A DNA stretch of 64,000 bases, from contig JAPEIS010000003.1 in assembly GCA_029531795.1 (NCBI GenBank), positions 992,001 through 1,056,000 of the forward strand. Reading direction: 5' to 3'. This DNA comes from Sclerotinia nivalis. Its lineage: Eukaryota; Ascomycota; Leotiomycetes; Helotiales; Sclerotiniaceae. Position numbers and translations under genes: made by a program. The notes beneath the pieces were generated by a model. The model saw only the letters and a program-made list of their open reading frames with translations. It was not told where the DNA came from and did not search any database. Positions 24,848-35,698 of the stretch are shown here, in pieces. Numbering within the stretch: the stretch's first letter is position 1; every line of letters begins with the position of its first letter.

Positions 24848-26399
24848 ATGCTACTTGCTTCAGAGTCCAACTTCCTAAGTGCTTCCAGAGGAATCGACGA
24901 TCAATTCTATTCTGCTATGCCGGAATTAACTACCAACACTTGCAAAAGACCATCCCAATCAGCAGAAAAACTATTGAACGATACCATTTATCAACACGTT
25001 TCTCATATAGAGCAATTTCCACATATACTCGGCTTTAACGATTCGTTCTTTGTTGCAGATATAGAAGAGATCCGACGTCAACATGACCTTTGGGTATCGC
25101 ATCTGCCTTATATTCGGCCTTTCTACGGCAAGATAAGCTCATCCCCTTTTACATTCTGTTTAACTGATGTGCAAAAACAGCCGTAAAATGCAACCCCGAC
25201 ACAGTCTTTCTAAAAGTTCTTATGCAGCTCGGCGTTGGATTTGACTGTGCATCCGTGGAAGAAATGCATACCGTTCTATCTTTGGGTGCTCATCCTAGCA
25301 GCATTACTTTTGCAAATCCATGCAAGGCACCTGAGGCGCTTGCTTTTGCCTATAAAGTCGGCATTAGAAAGACGACCTTCGATAATCTCGACGAGCTTGA
25401 CAACATAAAGAAATACATGCCCAACGCACAACTACTGCTTAGGATATTTGCAAATGATAGTAGTGCTATTGTTTCCTTGGGGGAAAAGTACGGTGCTCCA
25501 CTTGAATCGTGTCGTGCGCTTCTTGTACGCGCAAGAGAGTTGGGTATGGATGTTGTGGGAACTACTTTTCATATCGGTGACTGAGCATTCTTAAAATGAT
25601 CTGAGTTCTACAGGACTAACTGTCTCAAGGATCCGGTGCTTCAGATCCCGACGCAATTCGAAAAGCCATTGCTCATTCCAGATTAGTCTGGGACATTGCA
25701 CAATCTTTGGGATTTTCCCTCAGGATTGTAGATATCGGAGGAGGATTTCAGTCCACAGAAACTGCATTTGGTCCAATGGCCACAGTTGTATCTAGCGCCA
25801 TATCTGAGGCATCATTCCCAGAGCAAACAAAATTTATTGCAGAGCCCGGTCGTTTTTATGCGCGCAGCGTATTTACACTTGTTTGCCGGGTCATATCCCG
25901 TCGAATATCGACGGGGCCGGAAGCTTCTAAAGCATTAGAAATGCTATATCAAAACGATGGCGTATATGGAAATTTCATGAATGGGCTTACAGAGAAAGAA
26001 GAGTTTACACCAACCTTGATAAGGAGCAAAATCAATGGTAATCTAGCACGGAAGACGGGAGAACATGCCTACAAGATCTGGGGTCCGACATGTGACAGCA
26101 CGGATTGTGTCAGCCGCAGAGCTACTTTCCCATGCGAGGTCAAGGTTGGTGATTTTTTGGTATACAGAAATATGGGAGGTAAGAGTTTAAGCGGCTTAGC
26201 TGTTGACGGTATACTTATAAAGAGTGCAGCATATACTTCAGCTACAGCAACACGTTTTAATGGGTTCTCCAGCCAGGCAGGTACTGTCTACATTTGTAGC
26301 CGTTCCGAGAATGACGCCCAAGCCGAAGAATGCACTAGTGAAGAGAAAAATTGCTCGGAAATGGCAAAGGCTTTCAAAAGTCCTACAGTCGAATTATAA
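24848..26399 (+). CDS. Ornithine/arginine decarboxylase-like PLP enzyme (fold III)
   Basis: Group IV PLP decarboxylase of the eukaryotic ODC family, normally ornithine to putrescine in the cytosol. Exons 24848-25127, 25181-25576, 25630-26178 and 26230-26399 give 464 aa, normal family length. Intron 1 is a GC-AG intron; without its removal the PLP lysine motif PFYAVKCNPD (Lys96) is lost. Other active-site elements are present: FHIGSG (His224), DIGGGF (262-264), EPGRF (Glu297), NDGVYG and GPTCDS (Cys380, Asp381). Intron 3 (51 bp) could be read through, but its removal restores the conserved MGAYTSATATRFNGF. In the specificity helix the usual Tyr-Asp is Thr346-Glu347, so the substrate may not be ornithine. 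It is probably a paralogue rather than the housekeeping ODC. It stands alone, with no obvious partner. Confidence 0.85.
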
Positions 26400-26983
26400 T
26401 ATTTCCTAGCATTTCACTGAATTAGAGGATTTGCCTTTTGCTAAAAGTACTGCTTACGCGAGTCCTTTTGCTTTCCGCCTATTTTTTGCTTTTGAAAGAT
26501 GGGTTCATCAAGATCATTGCGTTACTTCTTCCAGGGTCCTGGGATCACAGGAGAAAAGTATATATTTCAACACTCTAAGTAATGTACGTCAACTGGAATT
26601 TTCCTAGATGCAATTACACAGGAATCACATTCAAAATTACTCCGAAAACTCCCAAAATTTCCATAATCGTATAAGTCTGTGTGAAAACGAAGTTTTCAAG
26701 AGCTCAACGGAGAAGAGTGGTGCAATAAAATGCTGCAGAAAGATTTATGTATGTTATATATATATATTGACATAGCTGAACCACTCATGGCTTCTTGAGC
26801 ATCGAAAGGCTTTAAATAGGCACTGCAGTCCAGGCTACTGGATGCCCTACTTAGCTGGTTCTCTTCCTGAAAGAATAATTTTCTATGGGCCTTTGGGGCA
26901 GTAGTGGTAGATGGCACCCTAAGCCTGATTGCCGCTCATAAAAATGCGGAGCGTACTAGACTAGGAAACTTCCAAATAAGTAG
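26400..26983. other. Intergenic, nothing recognised
   Basis: The only frames are short, lack family motifs and overlap. A (TA)n run lies at 26756-26768. Confidence 0.4.
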
Positions 26984-27352
26984 ATGGAAAAGAAATACCT
27001 GCTGATACTATCAGCGCCCGGCATCTTAAACATAAATCTGGACGTGGAAGCATTAAAAAAACTACAAACGTTGGATGGACGGCGTGGATCATCCACTGCA
27101 AAAACTTTGGTTGCAAATATCAATTACGCCAAGTTCCTGTCGAAGTGAGTCGATTACAGATCGCGCACTTCGCTTAAAATCAACACATGTCTGTCTAGGC
27201 CATTCACGCCATGTGCGTTCATGCCATTTGCTTATACCAAGCATTTGATGACCACCCCAGATACGTGTTATTGGGATTTATGCAGCAGAAGATCCGCCCT
27301 GCCGGTGAAGAAGTGTAAGTTCGAAACAGCGCAGACTATTCCAGATCTATAG
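26984..27352 (+). CDS. Possible small two-exon hypothetical protein (104 aa)
   Basis: An ATG at 26984 opens a 53-codon frame ending exactly at a GTGAGT donor; removing a 54 bp intron (27145-27198, TCTAG acceptor) continues the frame to a stop at 27350-27352. The product starts MEKKYLLILSAPG, contains TLDGRRGSSTAKTL, and is Cys-rich in the second exon. I do not recognise it. The good splice signals and coherent codons argue for a gene or a recent gene fragment. Coding-looking scraps continue to about 27.7 kb in other frames, so it may be the front of a decayed longer gene. Confidence 0.35.
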
Positions 27353-28200
27353 AGCTGATGGCAACTCTACCTTCAGCTTTTTTGATCACGACAAGATACT
27401 CCGCCTAGATGGGAAAAGCATCATGAAAAAGCGTAAAGAATTATAAGATGCCATTATGAAGTATGAAGCATATTACTCTTCGTGCTCAGAAGAACAAGCC
27501 AAAAGCAATGACGCAGATTTCGATAAAACGATACAAGTTCTTCATTCTCTCTCATCAGATTGCTATTTTGGCCGAGGTGAGATGTCATACACATATAAAC
27601 TTCCCAATTCCAGCATATTCAAAGTTCTGGCAAATATGACTACCTCCATAAGGATTGGCTCCTTCTGGAGGTCAAAAGTCTCCTCAAAGGAAATTTTGCA
27701 TTGTAAACGTTCTGGAGAGATTGGCGCTTTGTAGACTCTAAAGCTTGACAAAGACAGATAGTGCTCCGCAAGGTAATATCGTCAGTTTGCTATCATGGAG
27801 GGAAGTGGCAGTTTTGACGCCGATTGAGATGGCGACTGAAATGGGGTGGGAACGTGTCATAGCAATAGCAGAATACGAAATCGTGATGAGATTCCATGTA
27901 TCAGTTGAACTACGCAGCACTCTAATCTGAATGACGGGTTCATGTGACATTTTCCGAATCATAGTTAGAGAGCAAAAGTCTCAAAAATGATATTCCCATA
28001 ATTGAAGTTCACTGGTAGTTGTTGATGTGAGATCGGAAAGGGAAAAAGCTATGACCTTCGCTCGCGCTAAAATTCTTACTCATAATATGATCACAACTTA
28101 TCGAAAGTACCCCTCCATCCTTTTCTACTTTGTTCATGAACGTGAAGATTATCACCCAATACCACTAGATATTATAGTCAATTACTTCACATCTATAAGT
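27353..28200. other. Intergenic with coding-like scraps, AspRS upstream region
   Basis: The frame 27456-27734 (92 codons, plus) and a segment near 27380-27445 look coding in composition but match nothing I know and do not join cleanly by splicing. They could be relics of the gene that starts at 26984. The last 200 bp should hold the AspRS promoter. Confidence 0.3.
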
Positions 28201-30015
28201 ATGGCGGAACCAAACAAAGAAATCCCAACGGACCCCGCCATCGCGCCTGGAGGCGCGCCGCCCGCCGGCGAAGACCCCGCACAACCCTCCAAGAAGGGAG
28301 CAAAGAAAGCAGAAGCCAAAGCAAAAAAGGAGGCAGAAAAGGCACGCAAAGCCGCTGAGCAAGCTGCCAAACAAGCTGCTGCCGGATCTGCTGCATCTGA
28401 AGATCTCGCAAAAGATAACTACGGACAAATTAAACATACCACAAAACTCGAAGCCGAAAGTGTACATCTGAGGGAGATTGGAGAACAACATATTGGCAAG
28501 ACGATTAAGGTTCGCGCATGGATTCAAAATGCACGAATGCAAGGAGCGAAGATGGCATTTGTGGAATTGAGAGAGGAGGGCAATTGGACGGTGCAGGGAG
28601 TTGTGAGTGCTAGCGCGGAAGGGAAGCCAGTTAGTAAACAAATGGTCAAATGGATTGGAGGCTTAAAGCTGGAGAGTTTTGTTGCGGTTGAGGCTGTCGT
28701 GCAGAAGCCATTAGAGCCGGTCAAGAGCACCAAGGTTTCGAACTTCGAATTACATCTCGGAAAGGTATACTTGGTAGCTACTGCTCCTGAGATGTTGGGA
28801 TTGGGTTTGGGCCCAGCGAGCAGGGCTGTAGGGAAGTTGGATGAGGAAGAGGACCTAAGTGAAGCTGCTGCAGGTAAATTTATATACCATTTCATTTTTA
28901 TTAATTAGCTAACAAATCTACAGGGCTCAGTGTCACAGAAGGTACCCCGACTGCCAGTTTGGCCTCCCATCTCAACAATCCTGCTATGCATAAGCGAGCG
29001 CCCGTCAGCCAAGCTATTGCTGATATCCGAATTGCAGTCGAGGACTACTTCTGCGATTACCTGAGAAGTCATCGATTTAAGAAATTCCATCCTCCTTGTT
29101 TGATCGGAGCTGCTTCAGAAGGTGGTGCAAACGTATTCAGAATGCCATACTTTGATAAAGAGGCATATCTCGCCCAATCCCCACAATTCTACAAACAATT
29201 TGAAATCGCTGGAGGCCGAAAGAGAGTTTACTGCGTTGGACCTGTTTTCCGTGCAGAGAACTCGAATACTCCAAGACACATGACTGAGGTAAGAAAACCT
29301 GCTTTTGAAGACGTCAAAATGCTAAATATATGTCTAGTTCATTGGTCTGGATTTGGAAATGGAAATCGACGAACACTATCACGAGGTCTTGCACATGCTT
29401 GAAGGTGTCCTCCTTTTCATTTTCCGTAACCTTGCCGAAAACTACCGGGAAGAAATCGAGCTTATCCGCTCAATATACCCATCCGAAGAATTCCTTCTCC
29501 CCGAAACTGGCAAGGAAGTCCGTCTCACTTTTGCCGAAGGTCAAAAACTCCTTCGTGAAGAAGGCCCCGAAGAATTTAGAAACGTCAGCGACACAGAAGA
29601 TATGAGCACGCCTCAAGAAAAAGCTCTTGGAGCACTCGTTCGCAAGAAGTTCAATACTGACTTCTATGTCCTCGACAAATTCCCCGTCGATGCTCGTCCA
29701 TTCTACGCAATGCCTGACCCTGAAAATCCTGCTGTCACAAATGCATATGATTTCATGATGCGCGGTCAAGAAATCCTAAGTGGTGGTCAAAGATTGCATT
29801 TACCAGAGCAATTAGAGGAGGTTATTAGATCGAAGGGATTGGATCCTAATCAACCTGGTATCAAAGAATATGTAGATGTGTTCAAGAGTGTGGGTGTGCC
29901 GCCTCATGGTGGAGGAGGCATTGGCTTGGATAGAGTGGTGGCTTGGTACCTGAATCTGCCAAGTGTGCATTTAGTCTGCGATTATCCTAGGACACCGAAG
30001 AGATTAAGTCCTTAA
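28201..30015 (+). CDS. dps1: Cytoplasmic aspartyl-tRNA synthetase
   Basis: Class IIb aminoacyl-tRNA synthetase that charges tRNA-Asp in the cytosol. Exons 28201-28873, 28924-29288 and 29338-30015 give 571 aa, the usual size. The N-terminal 75 residues are a Lys/Ala/Glu-rich extension typical of the eukaryotic enzyme, which helps tRNA binding. An OB-fold anticodon domain follows (IGKTIKVRAWIQNAR, FVELREEG). The catalytic core shows motif 2 (VFRAENSNTPRHMTE, spanning the second intron into FIGLDLEME) and motif 3 (GGGGIGLDRVVAW), and ends in PRTPKRLSP as expected. In-frame ATGs upstream (28027) would add an unusual leader, so I take 28201, which begins MAEPNKE directly before the charged extension. 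Introns are 50 and 49 bp. Confidence 0.95.
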
Positions 30016-30759
30016 GTTCTCTCGGATGCATAAACCATGGAGTTACCAGAACGATACAATAAACCCAAGGAATTGATCTTTGGTAGTTAAGGAATGGCCT
30101 TAGGTTATCAGAATAGATGAATGAAATAACTTTGATATCGTATCCGATCAAAGCCAGGGATCAAAGCCAGGGGGAACCGTAATGCAACAACGCCAATTTG
30201 CTTCAAAACATCTCAGTCAATATGGTAGCACCGAAGTGAGATTCGGGAAGATGTTGTTCCTAATCAATAGCGCAAAGTTATAAAAAGGTGAGCGGCCAAG
30301 TTGGTTTGTATGTATTCTTTAGAGCTCCACCGAAACCTAGATCTACCAGAAAAGCGACAAGAAGAAACGAACTAGAAGAAATCTATCAAAAATCATGTCG
30401 AGGAGCTAAAATCTCTCCTTAACATACGGCCCCGTGTGGTGTTTGGTGAGAGTCATTGATCCCAATCTACGCCCCGTTAGGGAATTGTAATTATCAGAAG
30501 TCGTTCCGGTTGATCAAAGCCAGGATATTTTGTTAAGTGACATAGTGTCCTTGTATTAATATTATATACGGCAGGGTGCTAGGCGAGAAATATGGGTAAT
30601 CGCCCTGATGCCTTGTATAACTGCCAGCCAAGAATAGAACATTCAGCGCGGAGTCAAAATTCAAGCGCTCTTTGTTGAACTGAGATACCTTGAGCTGGGC
30701 AATGGTGGTCAGTTAGATAGTATTTAATTATTTGTCTTGCACACCTTACTTTTTATGAA
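30016..30759. other. Intergenic, nothing recognised
   Basis: It contains three copies of the 13-mer GATCAAAGCCAGG (30146, 30159, 30512), the first two in tandem. No gene or RNA was identified. Confidence 0.4.
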
Positions 30760-31104
30760 ATGGAGCAGCTTAGTTGGCATGGATATCAATCTTTTTCCAT
30801 TTTGTTCCAAAGTATGGATGAGATACCGCGATCTGCACCATCTATGTATGGAAAACATGTTTATCTAGATTCGGGATTAGAGGTTTTCTATATCTTCGGA
30901 CTTAAAGAAAATCATTTCACTGGAATCTTTGAAGTCTGTTGGAATTCAATGGATATTTTGTGTGTTCCATCTGCTGCAAGTAAATACAATCTTTTGACAC
31001 TAAGTGGTACATGGTCTGATATAACGCTAGATGCGTATGTGATCTTTCTCTTTTACTGGAGGATGAGAGGTTGGATGGTGGTAATAGGATATCAATTACC
31101 TTAG
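30760..31104 (+). CDS. Doubtful 114-codon ORF
   Basis: Single open frame beginning MEQLSWHGYQSF, aromatic-rich, with a hydrophobic stretch near the end (AYVIFLFYWRMRGWMVV). It has no family resemblance I can name and no obvious partner exons. It is listed only because it is the one sizeable ATG frame between AspRS and the next gene. Confidence 0.22.
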   Translation: MEQLSWHGYQSFSILFQSMDEIPRSAPSMYGKHVYLDSGLEVFYIFGLKENHFTGIFEVCWNSMDILCVPSAASKYNLLTLSGTWSDITLDAYVIFLFYWRMRGWMVVIGYQLP

Positions 31105-31549
31105 AGGTATTCTTTGGTATGGCAGCATATATATCACTATCTCATCTATATGTCATTCACGATCTTCCTACTGTATCTGTATACTATATTTCAGTAGATA
31201 GATCTCTCTTGTAGCCGGTTCAATAGGTAAAGGTAAAATCATATATTTGAAAGGTTCAAATCATACGGGTTTGAGTATATGGGTATAAGTTGAATTGCAT
31301 CAGTCTAATCGGTTGTTTTTGTGGTTAGGAGAGAGTGTGAATGATTGTGAAAGGCTTCTATATTATGGATAGTCGAGGTGAGAACTCAGAGATAAGAGGG
31401 AAAAAAGATCCAAGATAGTCAGCAAGAGTATTATAAGTGGGTGTGCATTCCGATATAAATTCATTTTCTGTATTTTAAAAGAAACCATGAGTTGTGATAT
31501 AATCTAACATCTCGCAAAACCGCATAGACAAGTTAAGGAAAGTATATTT

Positions 31550-32257
31550 CTAGCTACATTGTTCATCTAACTTTCTCTTCCTCCCCAGTTGAGATTTCAT
31601 CGGTATCTGCGGTCGAGTGCTCCAGCCCTTCTTCACTATCTTCTTCACGGCGGCGAGATATCGACTTCTCCTCGAGCTTCTCAACTTTAATTTTGCCTCC
31701 CGTCTTTCTTTTGTGAGCTTGCTTATTAAACTCTTTATAAACATTTCCTGCATGTTTCTTTTCTGGTTCTCGGGTGTGGTTGTGGTGGTGTTGATGCTGT
31801 GGCGCTCATATCTTTCATCTGTACTCGTACTTGGTGATAGAGAATCAAGGGTCTGCGAGATGGTTTGTTGTGTATGCGTATGCATACTTGCTTGCAGTTG
31901 TGAAGTACTGCTGAATGATGAGGCGGTGTCTGTGCATGGATGTATAATTTTTGGGGTGGTGTTGTATGTTTCTGGTTTTGACACGGACGTAGTTGCTGTA
32001 GAAACACCTACTGTTAATGCATTTTCACCCGCGAGCTCGATAATTTCTCCAGTTAAAGTTGGACGTCGGCGAGCCTTAGACTTGCCTTGTACTGCAGTTG
32101 AAATGACGGATTCTTCAAGCTTTGTTGTCGGGCTTGCAGGTGGATTTTGTTGCGATCTCGTGAGATATGAGGTGAGGCAGGAAAATGACTTTTTGAGTAT
32201 TGTGCTTGTTTCTTTTCTCTTTGGCTTTTGTGTCCTGTGGAGATTTTCATCTTGCAT
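31550..32257 (-). CDS. Hypothetical basic, Ser/Thr-rich protein (235 aa)
   Basis: Single-exon frame starting MQDENLHRTQKPKRK. Residues 1-160 are disordered and Ser/Thr/Pro-rich; the last 70 form a highly basic helical segment (LISKLTKERREAKLKLR, then RRSRYLAAVKKIVKKGW) and the C-terminus is again basic. No known domain. An overlapping 220-codon frame on the plus strand (31617-32279) looks like its shadow: it is Val/Leu/Cys-rich with no start context. Amphipathic basic repeats could bind nucleic acid; that is a guess. Reality as a gene is moderately supported. Confidence 0.45.
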   Translation of the reverse strand: MQDENLHRTQKPKRKETSTILKKSFSCLTSYLTRSQQNPPASPTTKLEESVISTAVQGKSKARRRPTLTGEIIELAGENALTVGVSTATTSVSKPETYNTTPKIIHPCTDTASSFSSTSQLQASMHTHTQQTISQTLDSLSPSTSTDERYERHSINTTTTTPENQKRNMQEMFIKSLISKLTKERREAKLKLRSSRRSRYLAAVKKIVKKGWSTRPQIPMKSQLGRKRKLDEQCS

Positions 32258-32874
32258 TTTTGATCTTGTGGATGGATGAGTGAATAATATTTGGATGTGA
32301 ATACCTTTATTGCGATTTGTTGGATTTGTTAGGCTGTGTAGGTTGTGGAGATTAAAAAGTGATTAGGATGGAAAGCTCGCCCGAGTTGAGTTATAAATAT
32401 CAGTACGGCGGCTTAGCGAATATATTGTTCCCGGGCATATGAATAGTGATTGGTTAATGAAGGAGTGGCGCATGTTAACGTTGTTTTCTACTCATTCCAG
32501 GTCCTCATTTCTGAGTATTCTCATTTTCTCCATCGTCTTCAGTCGTTCTCTTCGTCAGATATACATCCTACATCAAATCTTGACCATCGTCGTCTAAGGC
32601 CCAATAACATGCCTCGGCTATTAAGGCCTCAAGCTCTGGAGCTGAGTCTTCCCCATGGTTCCTCTCATTGTTCTTAGCGTCTTCAGCTCCGTCCTCCTCT
32701 CCATTATCACCCCCTAGATCTCGCTGTCACTATCACGCTTCCCCGTCTCGATCCACCTCGGGTACCGCTCAAGTCCCCTTCCCCCGTTCTTTTCCATTTC
32801 TTCGAATTATTTCTCAGGAGATTCACACTCATCACGCACAATCCATCCGCTCAAATTTACTCTTCTTTTTCTCT
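32258..32874. other. Intergenic, nothing recognised
   Basis: Pyrimidine-rich DNA with no supported gene. A TTATAAATAT element near 32391-32400 could be the TATA box of the minus-strand gene starting at 32257. Confidence 0.35.
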
Positions 32875-33159
32875 TCATTGCATTGCACTCCTTTTCCGCA
32901 GACTCGTCGTATCGTTAAGTATTCGCTCAAGTCCTTCTTCATACTCTTTAGTCGCGGAAATACTAGCGCACCACTCGTTATACTTTTCGTCGAGTTCTTC
33001 TTGTTGTTTTCTATCTTGAATTTGTGATCGTAAGAGGGCGGAGTTTGGCGAGGTTATGATCGCCAGGCATACTGCAACTGGTGCAAAGAAGCTCCATGTT
33101 GAGAGTGAAATGCTTCGTGATTCGTTGTTCGAGATTTGGATTCGGGTTTCTGTTTGCAT
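32875..33159 (-). CDS. Possible small single-pass membrane protein (94 aa)
   Basis: Frame starting MQTETRIQISNNES. It has one predicted transmembrane segment (STWSFFAPVAVCLAIITSP) followed by a charged helix (QIQDRKQQEELDEKYNEW). The layout, a short N-terminus, one membrane helix and a soluble coiled tail, resembles small mitochondrial or ER proteins, but I cannot assign a family. The frame is open upstream to 33285; I chose the ATG at 33159 because the sequence before it looks like leader. Confidence 0.38.
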   Translation of the reverse strand: MQTETRIQISNNESRSISLSTWSFFAPVAVCLAIITSPNSALLRSQIQDRKQQEELDEKYNEWCASISATKEYEEGLERILNDTTSLRKRSAMQ

Positions 33160-33555
33160 GACTGGATTTCCATGTGGAAGAGTTGATGGATTTGATATAC
33201 ATTGGATGTATCCATGTGAAAGGAAGTGATAAGACATCTGACAATATAACTTACAAGAGGTCTTTGAGAGATCGAAATTTCCCAAGACAGAGAAGTAAAC
33301 AGAAAGTAAAGCTCTGGAATAAAGAATAAGAGCTCTGTATCAAACTTCAAAAACCTTTGACGAAGTCAATTCTTTTAATACTTATGAGCTCATGGAAAAT
33401 CGAGATGATTCTAGTGAAGTAAGGAAGTTTGATCGGAGAAACCAGATGATTTACTAGTCTGTTTGAATCTTTTTCTTTGCATCAAATATTTCCTAACTTC
33501 CACTTCACCAGGCCTGCCTCTTCAGAAATATTAACCTCCTCTATAATCCTTCATC
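33160..33555. other. Short intergenic region, nothing recognised
   Basis: Leader/promoter of the small frame at 32875-33159 and 3' flank of the relic at 33556-34870. Confidence 0.35.
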
Positions 33556-34870
33556 TGCCAACGAGGAAAGCCGCACCAAAGTGTTGTATCTTACGAACAC
33601 GTACATACTCCAGACCTCCTGCTTTAAATGCAGCCCATGTGTCATAAATCCTATGGTTCGTTTCCCTCTCCCTCATTCTCTGCATAGCTTTCATCACCAC
33701 AGACATGACGTATTCTCTCCTGCTAACCACAACTCTTTATTCCTTGACTCCCAGAACTCGACTCTACAAGCATAGAAGGTAATCCAACCATCAGAATTTC
33801 CACTTTTGTACCCATCTTCTTCATCCTCACCCTGCACTCTCTCGATCTTTACCCTCAAATTTTAGGCTTTCTCTTAATCGTTACCTTCTCATTCTGCTTT
33901 GCCAAGGTCTTCGATACAACCCCTTCATCTTCTTTATTTTCATCCTCAATCTTGACCCAGTCCGGCTCGGTATACTGATCCTCCTCCGTTAACTCCTTCA
34001 TCAACTCTTCCTGTTCTTCAATTCCCCATGGTTTAACTCCATAAAATTTAAAATCTTTTCTCGTTTTTGAGCGAGTATTATGGCTCTTTGTCCATCATCC
34101 TGGCTCCCCGCGCTTCCTTCCTCTTCCTTCTGTTCGACCTCTTCTTCCACTTCCCTCTCCTACTCCAAACATCCACCCACTCCCCCCTCCTAAAGCCCCA
34201 CAAAAAGCTCCATCTTCACTTTCCAATTCAAACCCATCACAAAATCCCAATGGGCTTCAAATTTCCGCACCAGAGAATCCTGCTTCTAGATATTTCAGTA
34301 ATCTACAGGTTACAAAAGATTGCTTTTCCGAAATCTCATTGACTGTTCTCAATACTTGCCTGCTCCGCGGTGAGCACAATTCCTTGATTAGCATTTTTCG
34401 ATTGCCGCATCGATTGTGTTTGAAGTAACGTCGCCGCTCTCCCCGCATTGAAAATGACAGCATCGTGGACGCCGCTAATAATATTTGTTTAAGACATAAG
34501 AAATCCCGGATCGCTGGATGTTTCGCTGCAGCAGCTTTAATCTCAGGCAATTGTCTCATAGTGCTTGAGAAGACACCTCCCCCCAAAAGCCGCTCTAAAA
34601 CCACCATCCTCTTCAAAATCTTAACAAAATCTCAAAGAGTAACTGCATCTGCACCAGATGGGGGGAAAATCGAAATATCATGTTGATGTCTGGTTCTAAT
34701 GTTTCTACCGCACGAACTGTATCAATCAATATGTGACACCACCCAACTGCATTAATACCCAATATTCCCATTCCTGTACGAGGATAATTAGAAAAATGAT
34801 GTTGATCCACTATCCACAACTAGATTTATGACAGTTTTGTAGGAGGAAAACACTTACCATTCTGATAGAT
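33556..34870 (-). pseudogene. Frameshifted relic of an unknown protein gene
   Basis: Coding-looking pieces occur one after another on the minus strand but in different frames. In order: MKQPASIYQNG joined over a GTAAGT intron (about 34857 downwards) to MGILGINAVGWCHILIDTV; then SIFPPSGADAVTL, an in-frame TGA, and DFVKILKRMVVLERLLGG; then SGVHDAVIFNAGRAATLLQT; then an acidic stretch with DDGQRAIILAQKREK; then, one base out of phase, DFKFYGVKPWGIEEQEELMK; then SDGWITFYACRVEFWESRN; and finally MRERETNHRIYDTWAAFKAG up to a stop at about 33556. Several single-base shifts and at least one CGA-to-TGA-type stop separate them. I do not recognise the family. Intact intron signals suggest decay is recent, or the assembly has indel errors here. 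Confidence 0.5.
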
Positions 34871-35698
34871 AGATGCAGGTTGCTTCATCTGGCCTCGAGC
34901 ATCTTTGTTGGCAGTTTTGTGATTGGTAGACTTATGGAATTGGCTTTATCACTATGACAAAAGCAACTTTGCTACAGAAGACAATTGTGGTACTGAGTGA
35001 GAAGGTTGTGAAAACCAAGTAGAAACTAAGTATTTCTAAATCAAATTCAAGCTCATACAGATGATCCAGATACAAGAAAATAAGATCAAAGATTGACGCA
35101 TTTTTACACAATTTCCATAATTAATACTCAGTGCAAATGACAAAAGATACCACTCAAATCTTTACAGGATACTCATGGATCTATACCATCAGCCAACCCC
35201 TTGGTTGACAAGCGAGGAATAGAATGTAAAAAGGACTACCAAAAGAAAACACAATAAAATACAACAAGTTGAGAACTTTGGTAGGTTAAAGTGTCCGTCT
35301 TCTCAAGAGAAGATATTTGATTGTCATCCATAACTGCAGAACACTGTTCTGTACTTGAACTCGCTTGCACAGTATACCAAGCTCACCTGGGTAATTGATG
35401 TCTTTTATGATCTCATTACAAGAAACTAGAGTAATATACAATGTATGAAAGGCATCGGAACGGGCCCTGGAGTGTCAATTTTATTAATTTGTTACAGACC
35501 CTATTCATGTACAATTTGTTTTGGTATCTAGCGCCTGTCCACCCAATTCAATGTTGTATTGTAACACCTGCTTGTAATATGCCTAAACGCCACACTCAAA
35601 CTCCAAGGCAAACAATTCAATCTAATCCAACAATATACAGTTCGTCTGTAAAATTCTTTCCTCGGCCCACGATCTGTGCATTGAATCCAGCACATCAA
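34871..35698. other. Intergenic, nothing recognised
   Basis: No supported coding sequence. It holds the presumed upstream region of the relic gene and the 3' flank of pop7. Confidence 0.4.

Noticed and set aside
30146..30524. Three GATCAAAGCCAGG copies as a possible mobile-element end
   Set aside because: Only 13 bp, no inverted partner or target duplication found.
31617..32279. 220-codon plus-strand frame
   Set aside because: Antisense to the more protein-like minus-strand frame; Val/Leu/Cys composition follows from the complement of Ser/Thr/Lys codons.
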